DNA of 24,567 nt from an uncultured Ruminococcus sp. (GCA_900551005.1 URUL01000021.1:1-24567), one strand, 5' to 3'; counted from the first letter of the stretch, positions 6,542 through 14,345 are shown. A program made the numbers and translations. The notes: generated from the letters alone by a model not told the origin.

Positions 6542-8542
6542 TCATTTCACACCAAACACAACGGTCAGCCTGTTTTTCCCGTCCGTGTTTTCGTAATGAA
6601 TGTCCGCCGCCATCTTCTTCACCATGAAGATACCGAGGCCACCGATATCGCGTTCCTCCGCTGAGAGCGTTACATCAGGCTCTTTAGCGGTGGTAGGATT
6701 ATAAGGTATGCCGTCATCCTCAAACAAAAGCGACAATTTTTCATCGCTTGCCGTTACGGTAATCTTGGCATTTGTCGCCCCGCTGTAATAAACGATATTG
6801 GAGTAGATCTCATCCACTGCGATTTGCACCTTGTTTGCGACTTTCATCGGCACTTTCCACTCTTCCAGCGTGCTTTCCATGAACTCCGTGACTGTTTTGA
6901 TGGAATCCTTATCGGGTGTGACCGAAATATCCGTTTTTTTGTCTTTTCCGCTGAATTCTATGCACAGCATGGTGATATCGTCAAACTGCTCTGCCTCACC
7001 GACAAAAGCATCCAGATCGGCTTTTATCGCGGGGAGAAGCTCGGCAGGGGTTTTTTTGCTGTTTTGTACAAGCACCTTCTCGAGCCGATGCATACCGTAT
7101 TGCTCATTTTTTCTGTTCATGGCTTCCGGTACGCCGTCGCTGTATTGGAAGATCTTATCACCGGGTTGGAGCTGCACGATTCCGCTTCTGTAACGGATGC
7201 CCTCCATACCGGCGAGAATAAAACCTGCTTTGACCTTGAACGGCTCATATACCCCGTTTATCCGGCAGATGAACGGCATCTCATGCCCTGCGTTACCATA
7301 GCGAAGCTCTCCAGTTTTCAGATTCAATACCCCCTCAAAGGCTGTGATGAACATTTCCTCGCTGTTGGATGAGCAGAGAATATTGTTGACCTCTGAGAAC
7401 ACCTCGCCAAGGTCGTTATGGAGTCCGGTGTGATCCTTGATAAGCGTTTTGCCGATCACCATGAAAAGTGCCGCGGGAACGCCCTTTCCCGAAACATCGG
7501 CAACGACAAAAGCGAGATGGTCGTCATCCACCATAAAGAAATCATAAAAATCGCCTCCCACCTCTTTAGCGGGATCCATCGTAGCATAAATATCAAACTC
7601 ATCCCGATTCGGAAAGGGTGGGAAAATACACGGCAACATAGAAGTCTGAATTTTTGCCGCTACGTCAAGCTCGGCTCCGATTCGTTCTTTTTCGGCTGTG
7701 ACGGTCTCAAGCTTTGAAATATACTCCCCTATCTCATGGTACATTGTTGAGAAGGAATCCGCAAGGTCCTTGATCTCATCGTCATTTTTGACAAGGATTT
7801 CGGGTGCCGTTCCGTCCTCCAGATGCTCTACCATACCCAGCGAAGCTTCATTTAACTGCCGTATGGGCATAACGATGCGGCGTCTCATATAGATAGTCCA
7901 GATAACTCCGCTTACGACAGCAATAACTGCTTCGATCAGCAAAACCTGAACAATATAGTTGGTTTTGGCTTTATTCAGAAGCTCCATGTTTTTCACAACT
8001 CCGACGATGGCGACCACATTTCCGCCGCCGTCCTTGATCGGATATACACTTGTGGTGTATCCCTTCCTTGCGTACATGAAGTTATGAAGTTCCGATTCCC
8101 CTTTCGAAATGGAATCATAAACGTTCAAAAACTCCTCGTTGACCTCATCCCGAAATCCGATATCATAGGGTGAAAAACCGCTCGTTTTACTGACCACATT
8201 GTATATGTATTCTCTCTCTTTGGAGTCGGTATGTACTTTTGCAACATAGATGACGCTGCAATCCTCCGCGTCTGCCGTGTGCTGGAGCTGTTCACGAATT
8301 GAATTGTATTCATCATCCGCCGTTTTTGTTTCCAGATACGTGTCAAGTCTCTCAGCGTCTATACCGATGGCAACATACTCCGCGATGCCGCCTGCAATCT
8401 CCGTATACTGCTCTTTGAGCGCATCCGCAAATACAAAATAACCAACGGTTCCGATCGCGGTGGACAAAAGCATGATAAGCCCGATCAAGGCATTAAAGAT
8501 CGGACGTATCAATGATTTTGTAAATTTTCGTTTCTGCTTCAT
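6542..8542 (-). CDS. Membrane sensor SpoIIE/RsbU-type phosphatase fused to RsbW-like kinase
   Basis: A 666-aa membrane protein. In order: a membrane helix near residues 16-38, an extracellular sensor of ~165 residues of Cache-like character, a second helix near 203-225, a HAMP linker (MRRRIVMPIRQLNEAS), a short coiled coil (AEKERIGAELDVAAKIQ), a PP2C/SpoIIE phosphatase domain and a C-terminal HATPase_c domain. Phosphatase metal ligands are visible in GGDFYDFF, VADVSGKGVPAAL and QFDDITML. The kinase part has an N-box (QIAVDEIYSNIVYYS), FEDDGIPYNP and GGLGIFMVKK. Both opposing activities on a STAS partner are thus on one chain. I choose the ATG at 8540-8542 (CGGAG 8 nt upstream) over one seven codons earlier that lacks a ribosome site. 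The likely partners are the STAS domains of the next two genes. The extracellular signal is unknown. Confidence 0.88.
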   Translation of the reverse strand: MKQKRKFTKSLIRPIFNALIGLIMLLSTAIGTVGYFVFADALKEQYTEIAGGIAEYVAIGIDAERLDTYLETKTADDEYNSIREQLQHTADAEDCSVIYVAKVHTDSKEREYIYNVVSKTSGFSPYDIGFRDEVNEEFLNVYDSISKGESELHNFMYARKGYTTSVYPIKDGGGNVVAIVGVVKNMELLNKAKTNYIVQVLLIEAVIAVVSGVIWTIYMRRRIVMPIRQLNEASLGMVEHLEDGTAPEILVKNDDEIKDLADSFSTMYHEIGEYISKLETVTAEKERIGAELDVAAKIQTSMLPCIFPPFPNRDEFDIYATMDPAKEVGGDFYDFFMVDDDHLAFVVADVSGKGVPAALFMVIGKTLIKDHTGLHNDLGEVFSEVNNILCSSNSEEMFITAFEGVLNLKTGELRYGNAGHEMPFICRINGVYEPFKVKAGFILAGMEGIRYRSGIVQLQPGDKIFQYSDGVPEAMNRKNEQYGMHRLEKVLVQNSKKTPAELLPAIKADLDAFVGEAEQFDDITMLCIEFSGKDKKTDISVTPDKDSIKTVTEFMESTLEEWKVPMKVANKVQIAVDEIYSNIVYYSGATNAKITVTASDEKLSLLFEDDGIPYNPTTAKEPDVTLSAEERDIGGLGIFMVKKMAADIHYENTDGKNRLTVVFGVK

Positions 8543-8575
8543 ATATTGTTCTCCGTTTTGCATGTGCGATGGCTT

Positions 8576-9664
8576 TTATAATTCCGCATGAACCTCCCAC
8601 AAGCCTTCCGCATTTTTTTCACTCTTTAATGACTTCGTAAAGGCGGAAATGATCTTTCTGCCCATTTCGTCCATTATATCCGACTCAAGCGGATCTGCCG
8701 CAAGTGTCGGAAATTGCAGGATAACCTGATAATCTGCCGTATTTTCTCCCGCAATAACCTGTACGACTGCATGATGCCCGCCATTTTTGTCCGACCTCAA
8801 AAGCGGAAGCAGAAGCTCATCGCAAAGATATTCGATTCCTCTTGACTGCCGTGCAGTCAGACCGAAGGACAACGCGAATTGACGGATCTCACTGCAAAGC
8901 GAGTAGATATCAATATCGTCCTTTGTCACGTTACGTTCAAACATCCGTGCACGGTACATAAATCGGCGCGTCAGCTCTTTAGACGGATGTCCGATCACTT
9001 CTTCCGCGGTTCCGTGTTCATAAATACCTTGCTCGGCCATAAACATAACATTCGATGCAATGTTTTTGGCGAATCTCATTTCATGCGTAACGATTATGCT
9101 GGTCATTCCGGCATCCACCAACCGCCGAATGACCGATTCAACCTCGTCCACCATCGTCGGGTCAAGCGCGCTTGTCGGCTCATCGAACAGCATGACCTCG
9201 GGTTTCATGGCAAGTGCGCGTGCGATCGCCACACGCTGTTTCTGCCCGCCGGACAGTTGACTTGGCATATGATAACGGCGATTCTCCATTCCGACAAGGG
9301 CGAGCAATTCTTCCGCCTGACGGATCGCTTCCGACTGTGACATACCGGATACCTTCATTGGCGCAAGAATCATATTCTCCATGACATTCAAATGGGAAAA
9401 GAGATTGAAGCTCTGATAAACCATGCCGAGCTTACGGCGGATCTTATCGAGGTTCGCTTCGGGAGCGAGGATGTTCTCTCCGTCGATCTCAATGCTACCT
9501 GCATCCGGAGTTTCCAAACGATTGATGCAACGAAGCAGAGTGCTTTTACCGCATCCGGAGCCTCCGATGATGACGGTAGTGCTTCCCTTTGTGATATCAA
9601 AATTCACATTTTCAAAAATCAGATTTCCATCATAGCTTTTTGAAAGCCCTCTTACTTTGATCAT
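8576..9664 (-). CDS. Amino-acid-type ABC transporter ATP-binding protein with extra C-terminal domain
   Basis: A 362-aa protein. Residues 1-~245 are a GlnQ/HisP-type ABC ATPase: Walker A GGSGCGKST (34-42), signature LSGGQKQR, Walker B VMLFDEPTSALDP and the switch histidine (IIVTHE). GlnQ-type proteins are normally ~240-250 aa; here about 115 residues follow. The extra part contains FALSFGLTARQSRGIEYLCDELLLPLL, which resembles the first helices and N-box of RsbW-like GHKL kinases (helix, then DEL). The asparagine and the glycine boxes needed for ATP binding are not evident, so it may be a degenerate docking domain. The start overlaps the permease stop by 4 bp (ATGA). Transport energisation is clear from the family; a regulatory role of the tail is inferred. 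Confidence 0.88.
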   Translation of the reverse strand: MIKVRGLSKSYDGNLIFENVNFDITKGSTTVIIGGSGCGKSTLLRCINRLETPDAGSIEIDGENILAPEANLDKIRRKLGMVYQSFNLFSHLNVMENMILAPMKVSGMSQSEAIRQAEELLALVGMENRRYHMPSQLSGGQKQRVAIARALAMKPEVMLFDEPTSALDPTMVDEVESVIRRLVDAGMTSIIVTHEMRFAKNIASNVMFMAEQGIYEHGTAEEVIGHPSKELTRRFMYRARMFERNVTKDDIDIYSLCSEIRQFALSFGLTARQSRGIEYLCDELLLPLLRSDKNGGHHAVVQVIAGENTADYQVILQFPTLAADPLESDIMDEMGRKIISAFTKSLKSEKNAEGLWEVHAEL

Positions 9665-10353
9665 TGCGCCTCACCTCCCAGATGCTTCTTCCTTTCCGCC
9701 AAATTGATCAGTGCTCCGACGCCCCATCCGATGATCAGATAAATCAAAGTAACTGCAAGCAGTGCGAACAGCGCATCAAAGGTTCGTGCAGACACGATAT
9801 CCGACGCGCGGGTCAGGTCCATAATGGCAAGATACCCGACAACGGATGTTTCCTGCAAACAACTGATGAACTGATTCTTATAAACCGGGAGTGCCGTCTT
9901 GACCGTCTGCGGCAGAATGATGTACCGGAACGACTGAAACCGCGTCATGCCGAGAGTCCGTGCAGCTTCCACCTCCCCCGGAGCAACCGTTTCGACCGCC
10001 GTCTGGAAGATATCCGTCATATAGCATCCGGTTTTCAGAGTCAGCCCGATAATGACCGATATGACAACGGGAAGCGAGATCGAACCGAAAACAATATAGA
10101 CGAGCAGCATCAGAAGCACCAGCGTGGGAATCTGGATTAGAAACGATGTAAATACTTTCGTTACCCAACGAACCCAGCGAACCCCCGACATTTTGAGTTT
10201 GCAAAACAGGATTCCGATCAGCGTTCCGAGGATAAACGATGAAAAAGTCAAAAGAAGCGTCATCCAGAAGCCGTCAACAAAAAAGCGCCATCTGCTCTCA
10301 TAGATAAAGGTTATGTAAATTTGCTTATACAGTTCGTCAAAAAATTCCGCCAT
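9661..10353 (-). CDS. Amino-acid ABC transporter permease (HisM/GlnP family)
   Basis: A 230-aa integral membrane protein with about five hydrophobic helices. It carries the conserved EAA loop that docks on the ATPase (EAARTLGMTRFQSFRYIILP) followed by the family's typical continuation (QTVKTALPVYKNQFI, then SVVGYLA). Length and motif fit polar amino acid permeases. It begins 14 bp after the solute-binding protein stop and overlaps the ATPase gene by 4 bp, so the three are co-translated. The substrate cannot be read from the sequence; glutamine, histidine or another polar amino acid would be usual for the family. Confidence 0.9.
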   Translation of the reverse strand: MAEFFDELYKQIYITFIYESRWRFFVDGFWMTLLLTFSSFILGTLIGILFCKLKMSGVRWVRWVTKVFTSFLIQIPTLVLLMLLVYIVFGSISLPVVISVIIGLTLKTGCYMTDIFQTAVETVAPGEVEAARTLGMTRFQSFRYIILPQTVKTALPVYKNQFISCLQETSVVGYLAIMDLTRASDIVSARTFDALFALLAVTLIYLIIGWGVGALINLAERKKHLGGEAQ

Positions 10354-10367
10354 CTCGTCACCTCTTC

Positions 10368-11198
10368 TTAATAATCAAACGGAACCAGGACCTTCATGTT
10401 GTCCGGATCTGCTATCTCGATAAACACGATCTCATGCTTCATATACGGTTTTGAAAGATGAACCGTACCGGTCAGTTCCGTATCGACACGTGAGCTTTCA
10501 AAAAATGTTCCTATGGCAATATCAAATTCACCGTTTACGATTCCCATTTCTATGGTGCTGAAAACGCCGCCCGAAAGCTTGAGCGAATAGCCGTATTCGT
10601 TTGCGAATCTTGTAATGACCTCAACGTCGCTTCCGGCAAATTCTCCGCTCTCCGAATCAATATAGCAAAACGGATAGCAATCTGTCGGTATCCCGACATT
10701 CAGAATTTTTTCACCGCCTGTCGGCTCCACTTTGTGATATTCAAATGAATCGCCGTTCAGCCGTTCATATAGCTCTATGTAGGCTTCGCTTCCGTAAAAA
10801 TCCGAAGCAAATGCGTTGAAATCCCCCAGCACATCGGTTCTGTCAATGTTTACACAGGCAACAAGCTCGTCGGTCGCCGTTGCCGGTTCTACCATACGCA
10901 ATCCGCTCATACAATTCATAATTTCGATTGCAGATGGGCGTTCCATAGCAATGACATCGACCTGCCCGTAACGCAGCGCCATCACAAGGCTTGCAACCGT
11001 ATTATATCGGACAAGTGTCATATCGTCTCTGCCCGACAGCATATAGTCGGCGCTCCACGCTAAATTTACGCCGACAGTGCGCCCCCCAAGATCGCTCACA
11101 TCATCAATCGGCTGATATACCTGTTTTCCGGAGCACCCACTCATACATAACAATATAATTATCGCAAGTAAAACCGAGCCGAGCTTCTTTTTTTTCAT
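10368..11198 (-). CDS. Lipoprotein solute-binding protein (SBP_bac_3 type) with lobes in permuted order
   Basis: A 276-aa lipoprotein with a signal peptide (MKKKKLGSVLLAII...) and lipidated cysteine at residue 22 (MSGC). It belongs to the amino-acid-binding family 3, but the usual order is reversed. First comes the segment normally at the C-terminal half (SDLGGRTVGV, then ALRYGQVDVIAMERPSA). Then comes the normal N-terminal lobe (LNVGIPTDCYPFCYIDSESG, FAGSDVEVI, GIVNGEFDIAIG, LSKPYMKHEIVFIE), after which the protein ends. The ATG at 11196-11198 is chosen because AGGTG lies 6 nt upstream; the GTG three codons earlier overlaps this site. First gene of the operon, just downstream of the repeat-containing promoter. 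It would capture a ligand outside the membrane for the permease, or act as a sensor. Confidence 0.85.
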   Translation of the reverse strand: MKKKKLGSVLLAIIILLCMSGCSGKQVYQPIDDVSDLGGRTVGVNLAWSADYMLSGRDDMTLVRYNTVASLVMALRYGQVDVIAMERPSAIEIMNCMSGLRMVEPATATDELVACVNIDRTDVLGDFNAFASDFYGSEAYIELYERLNGDSFEYHKVEPTGGEKILNVGIPTDCYPFCYIDSESGEFAGSDVEVITRFANEYGYSLKLSGGVFSTIEMGIVNGEFDIAIGTFFESSRVDTELTGTVHLSKPYMKHEIVFIEIADPDNMKVLVPFDY

Positions 11199-11238
11199 AA
11201 AGTTCACCTCACGCTGTTGTCTTACACTTTTTCATTAC

Positions 11239-11270
11239 ATTATACCGGTAAAAGTGCAACAAAAGTGCAA
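11239..11270 (-). promoter_or_regulatory. SARP-type promoter: direct heptamer repeats upstream of TATAAT
   Basis: On the minus strand, TTGCACT occurs at 11264-11270 and again at 11253-11259, separated by 4 bp (11-bp period, both followed by TTT). Exactly 8 bp after the second copy comes a perfect TATAAT (11239-11244). There is no good -35 box at 17 bp. This is the layout described for promoters activated by SARP-family regulators (AfsR, ActII-ORF4, DnrI). The adjacent response regulator carries a SARP-like winged-helix domain. It should drive the seven-gene operon beginning at 11198. Confidence 0.75.
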
Positions 11271-11310
11271 CACAAAAATTGCCACAAAGTAAAAAGCATT
11301 CCATATTCCT

Positions 11311-11332
11311 CGAAAAAACCTACGGTTTTTCG
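11311..11332 (-). terminator. Hairpin after the response regulator gene
   Basis: CGAAAAAACC (11311-11320) pairs with GGTTTTTCG (11324-11332), with one bulged A and a 3-nt loop, 8 bp after the stop of the response regulator. On the minus strand the second arm is a T-run, as in a weak intrinsic terminator. It would separate the two-component genes from the SARP-type promoter downstream. Confidence 0.5.
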
Positions 11333-11340
11333 TGTATTAT

Positions 11341-12132
11341 TTACCCAAGCCGCGGAAGTGCCGCAGTCGTGATCTCCGCCCAGGAATACTGCATCATATA
11401 CTCTCCGTGATAGGAATTGACCGCATACGGGATGTGGCGGAGAAAATCGTAATAATCGCAGTCCACCGACGCACAGTCTATGGCAATGCTATTGCGGTTC
11501 TTGAGAATGATATTCCCCACACCCGCATCGGAAAGAACATTTTTCATGTCCGCAATCAGATTCCGCAGGTTGCTCTGCCTCGATGAGGTATCCGGTCCGT
11601 CCTCCCACATAACCGCCATAAGCTCGCCCATCGTGGCGGACGCTCCCATCCGGTCAACCAGATATGCCAAAAGCTCTTTAGTCTTTGCTCTCTTGAACAC
11701 AAGCGGTTTGCCATCCACATATGCCTCAAAGTTTCCGAAGCACTGAAAACGGATTTTTTTGGTCTGTGCGGGTCTGACAGGGGTACGTAGATGCCCCAGT
11801 GCCTGTCTGACAGCGTCCGGTGTTGCAGGCTTCAAGAGATAATCGCTGGCATAAAGGCGGAAAGCATCAAGCGAATATTCCGAATAACCGGTCACAAAAA
11901 TGATATTGATATCCCCTTGAATATCTTTGAGCTGCCTTGCAAGCTCAAGTCCCGTCATTCCGCGCATCTTTATATCCAGAAAGGCGATTTCACAGCTGTT
12001 TTCGCGGACAAAATCCCGCGCTTCCTCGGGATTCCGAAATCCATGCACCCGTGCCTCTGCAACGGATTTTTCTATCGAATCAACGAGCGTATCGAGCGCC
12101 AATTTTTCGTCATCAACTGCTATGATATTCAT
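11341..12132 (-). CDS. Response regulator with SARP-like winged-helix output domain
   Basis: A 263-aa cytoplasmic regulator. Residues 1-~118 are a receiver domain with acidic pocket D7-D8, phospho-acceptor D53 (AFLDIKM), FVTGYSEYSLDAF and the conserved lysine in YLLKP. Residues ~128-225 resemble the OmpR-like winged helix of SARP activators: IRFQCFGNFEAYVDGKPL, KRAKTKELLAYLVDR, ATMGELMAVMWED, QSNLRNLIADMKNVL. Only the start of a bacterial-transcriptional-activation domain follows, so the full ~250-aa BTAD of actinobacterial SARPs is absent. It overlaps the kinase gene by 20 bp. Its likely target is the direct-repeat promoter at 11239-11270, because SARPs bind 11-bp-spaced heptamers; this is inferred. 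Confidence 0.88.
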   Translation of the reverse strand: MNIIAVDDEKLALDTLVDSIEKSVAEARVHGFRNPEEARDFVRENSCEIAFLDIKMRGMTGLELARQLKDIQGDINIIFVTGYSEYSLDAFRLYASDYLLKPATPDAVRQALGHLRTPVRPAQTKKIRFQCFGNFEAYVDGKPLVFKRAKTKELLAYLVDRMGASATMGELMAVMWEDGPDTSSRQSNLRNLIADMKNVLSDAGVGNIILKNRNSIAIDCASVDCDYYDFLRHIPYAVNSYHGEYMMQYSWAEITTAALPRLG

Positions 12133-13441
12133 CTGTCGCTCCTCCTTTTGGTATTTGAATGATTGCCACTGTGCCGTCGCCGGGCGCGCTCTTTATGTCA
12201 AGCGTTCCGTGACACATGATGTTCAGTCGGCTTTGTACATTCGCAAGGCCGAGATGTGAGCGTCCATCCTCGGGTACGGTCTCGGGATCAAATCCGACAC
12301 CATTGTCACTGACCCGTATTTCATAGTAATCGCGCTTTTCTTCGGTTGATATTGTCACGAGCCCGCCGCCGGGGAGATCGCTGATTCCGTGATTGACTGC
12401 ATTTTCAACAAGCGGCTGAACCGTCAGCGGCGGAATGAAGAACTCCGTAGTCTTTATGTCGTATTTGATGTCAAGATCGTCGTCATAACGTATTTTTTCG
12501 AGGGAAAGATACGCCTGAAGATGCTTCAGCTCATCGGCAAACGAGATCATCTTCGTTTGCTTGATGGAATCGAGATTTCCACGCAGATACTTGGAAAAGT
12601 TACTGACCGCCTCTTTCGCCGCCTCGGGCTTTACGTCACACAAGCGGTAGATCGAAGTCAGAGCGTTATACAGAAAATGCGGTTGTATCTGCGAGAGCAC
12701 CAAAGAGTTATTGCTCTCTGTCAAAGCCAATTTTGCCTCGGCGACCTCTTTTTCTTCTTTTAGCAAAAGTCTCGTTTGCTCGGTTTGCAGGAACAGTAAC
12801 ATGATGACAACAACCAGCGTTGTCGTTATGCTTGAGAAATTCAATCCATATACAAAAATCTGCACCGGAAGGGCAATCATGGGAAGCGCCACATACATAC
12901 CGAATACAGTAATCTGGCTTTTGGTAAGTACGTCTTTGTTCTTAATCAGTATGATAACGGTCAAAAGCATATTCAAAAATGCAGGAACCATCGTAAGTCC
13001 GTACAATGGTGAGCGCATATAGATGTTATTTGCATCAATAGAATAGAAAATAGGAACGAACAAATTGACGATGTACAACACCAAATAAACCACGCAAACG
13101 CCCCATGAAACCGCAAGATACGGTCTGCATGTTCCCGGTCTTTTGACGGATACGAACTCATTGAGGTAGGACAGGAAAACCGTTGAAAACACGCAGAGGC
13201 TGCAAAACGCGAGAAAATTGCTGGCACGAACGCCAAAATAAGCGAACGGATATGTTTTACCCCTGAACATATAGGCAAGCGCATCGAACAGCAAGCCACC
13301 CATATTCAAAAGCAACAGCAGAACATACATTCTTCCCGTTTTCGTTTTTGCATTTCCACCGATAAACAAACAAAATATAATCATCAGGCTCAAAACAGAG
13401 CCGAATAGTTGCAGGGTTACGTTGATTTCACCTACTGTCAT
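12113..13441 (-). CDS. LytS-like sensor histidine kinase
   Basis: A 442-aa membrane kinase. The first ~220 residues hold about seven hydrophobic helices with no large extracellular domain. A short coiled coil follows (KEEKEVAEAKLALTESNN), then the His_kinase (PF06580) motif QIQPHFLYNAL with the phospho-acceptor at H255. The ATPase domain has PPLTVQPLVENAVNHG, DNGVGFD and HLGLANVQSRL. The start ATG at 13439-13441 has AGGTG 6-7 nt upstream and an extended -10 promoter at 13478. It overlaps the response regulator start by 20 bp, so kinase and regulator form a pair. The signal is unknown; a multi-helix sensor of this kind could sense a small hydrophobic ligand or the membrane state. Confidence 0.9.
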   Translation of the reverse strand: MTVGEINVTLQLFGSVLSLMIIFCLFIGGNAKTKTGRMYVLLLLLNMGGLLFDALAYMFRGKTYPFAYFGVRASNFLAFCSLCVFSTVFLSYLNEFVSVKRPGTCRPYLAVSWGVCVVYLVLYIVNLFVPIFYSIDANNIYMRSPLYGLTMVPAFLNMLLTVIILIKNKDVLTKSQITVFGMYVALPMIALPVQIFVYGLNFSSITTTLVVVIMLLFLQTEQTRLLLKEEKEVAEAKLALTESNNSLVLSQIQPHFLYNALTSIYRLCDVKPEAAKEAVSNFSKYLRGNLDSIKQTKMISFADELKHLQAYLSLEKIRYDDDLDIKYDIKTTEFFIPPLTVQPLVENAVNHGISDLPGGGLVTISTEEKRDYYEIRVSDNGVGFDPETVPEDGRSHLGLANVQSRLNIMCHGTLDIKSAPGDGTVAIIQIPKGGATDEYHSS

Positions 13442-13477
13442 AATCTCACCTATCTTTGAAACCTTTTTATCTTTAAC

Positions 13478-13486
13478 ATTATATCA
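13478..13486 (-). promoter_or_regulatory. Extended -10 promoter of the kinase/regulator genes
   Basis: The minus strand reads TGATATAAT, a perfect -10 with the TG extension, about 37 bp upstream of the kinase start. No convincing -35 is found at 17 bp, which is tolerated by extended -10 promoters. It lies immediately after the 10-bp hairpin at 13490-13521. Confidence 0.6.
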
Positions 13487-13489
13487 TAA

Positions 13490-13597
13490 GTAAAAATGCT
13501 CGCTTGCAAGGGCATTTTTACGACCTGATTCAATTACGCAACCGTTCGAAAGCGCGGAAGGGCGAAGCCCAAAGGCTTGCGACAGCAAGCTTTTCTG
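13490..13597 (-). ncRNA. Candidate structured small RNA or 5' leader upstream of the kinase gene
   Basis: A strong promoter at 13603-13631 would start a transcript near 13597. The first ~110 nt contain three perfect hairpins: GCTTGC/GCAAGC (13575-13590), GGGC/GCCC with a 3-nt loop (13560-13570), and GTAAAAATGC/GCATTTTTAC (13490-13499 with 13512-13521). The last has a T-run in its 3' arm and may terminate or attenuate before the kinase gene's own promoter. I see no open frame with a ribosome site in it and do not recognise a known RNA family. Existence and boundaries are inferred. Confidence 0.4.
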
Positions 13598-13602
13598 CGT
13601 AT

Positions 13603-13631
13603 ATTATATCATATATTTTTTAATTAGCCAA
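13603..13631 (-). promoter_or_regulatory. Second, upstream promoter with extended -10
   Basis: On the minus strand TTGGCT (13626-13631), a 17-bp spacer and TATAAT (13603-13608) preceded by TG. It lies 120 bp upstream of the kinase gene's proximal promoter and points the same way. It is the expected source of the structured RNA at 13490-13597. Confidence 0.6.
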
Positions 13632-13682
13632 GAATTTTCACATGAAAAATCTCTTGTTTTTTTGATTTGCTTGCAAAAACAA

Positions 13683-13726
13683 CAAAGGTCTGATCGATAC
13701 AGAAGCATACGGTAATCAGACCTTTG
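13683..13726 (-). terminator. Rho-independent terminator after the oxidoreductase gene
   Basis: CAAAGGTCTGAT (13683-13694) and ATCAGACCTTTG (13715-13726) are perfectly complementary over 12 bp with a 20-nt loop. On the minus strand the stem is followed by TTGTTTTTG. It lies 25 bp downstream of the stop of the gene at 13752 and should end the transcript running down from about 16 kb. Confidence 0.8.
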
Positions 13727-13751
13727 AAATTTTTGACTAAAATAAGGTATA

Positions 13752-14345
13752 CTATGTCTCCTTTGTGGGTCGGTTATGACTGTTCAGCGCGAGCCACACT
13801 TCAATTTCGCTCTTTGCCTTTGCCATAATGCCGTCAACATCTGCTCCGATAATATCAAGCCCCTCTGCCCGGAAGCATTTTGTTTGCTTAATTTCGTAAA
13901 AGGTTTCGGCAAGCTCCTTTACGTAAGAAAAGCCAAAGTCGCTGGTAATAGGCCCGCCGGAAGTTGTGATATAGAACAAACGATTTGCACGGCACAGACC
14001 CCTCGGAGCGTTGTTTTCATAGCAGAAGGTCAATCCAACTACCGATACCGCTTCAAAATAAATCTTGAGTAGCGACGGGAATGAAAGATCCCAAAAAGGG
14101 GCGGCGATTACAATGGTATCTGCCTGTGAAAACTCTCTTGCATATTGCAGGAGCGGATGGTCGGTGATATGCTCCGCAATCAATCTGTCGCGAAGCATCA
14201 ACGATTCCCTATCCAGCGGTTGAATATTTTCATTCCGCAATGTTATTTCATGTACATCGTCACAAAATCCGTCAAGAAAGAATTTCGCAAGTTCCTCTGT
14301 TCTGGAGCCGTCGCGTACACTTGCATTGATAAACAGTGTGCTCAT
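13752..14345 (-). CDS. FMN-dependent NAD(P)H oxidoreductase (flavodoxin-like / azoreductase family)
   Basis: A 197-aa cytoplasmic flavoprotein of the flavodoxin-2/AzoR type. It begins with the phosphate-binding strand-loop (LFINASVRDGSRTEELAKFF). The mid-section ADTIVIAAPFWDLSFPSLLK and the YITTSGGP loop match the FMN- and dimer-contact regions of this family. Members reduce quinones, azo dyes or nitro compounds with NAD(P)H, or act in electron supply; the physiological substrate here is unknown. A G-rich ribosome site (GGGGGG, 5 nt spacing) precedes the ATG at 14343-14345 and lies directly after the TAG of the upstream fragment. It ends in TAG, showing that amber is an ordinary stop in this genome. 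Confidence 0.85.
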   Translation of the reverse strand: MSTLFINASVRDGSRTEELAKFFLDGFCDDVHEITLRNENIQPLDRESLMLRDRLIAEHITDHPLLQYAREFSQADTIVIAAPFWDLSFPSLLKIYFEAVSVVGLTFCYENNAPRGLCRANRLFYITTSGGPITSDFGFSYVKELAETFYEIKQTKCFRAEGLDIIGADVDGIMAKAKSEIEVWLALNSHNRPTKET

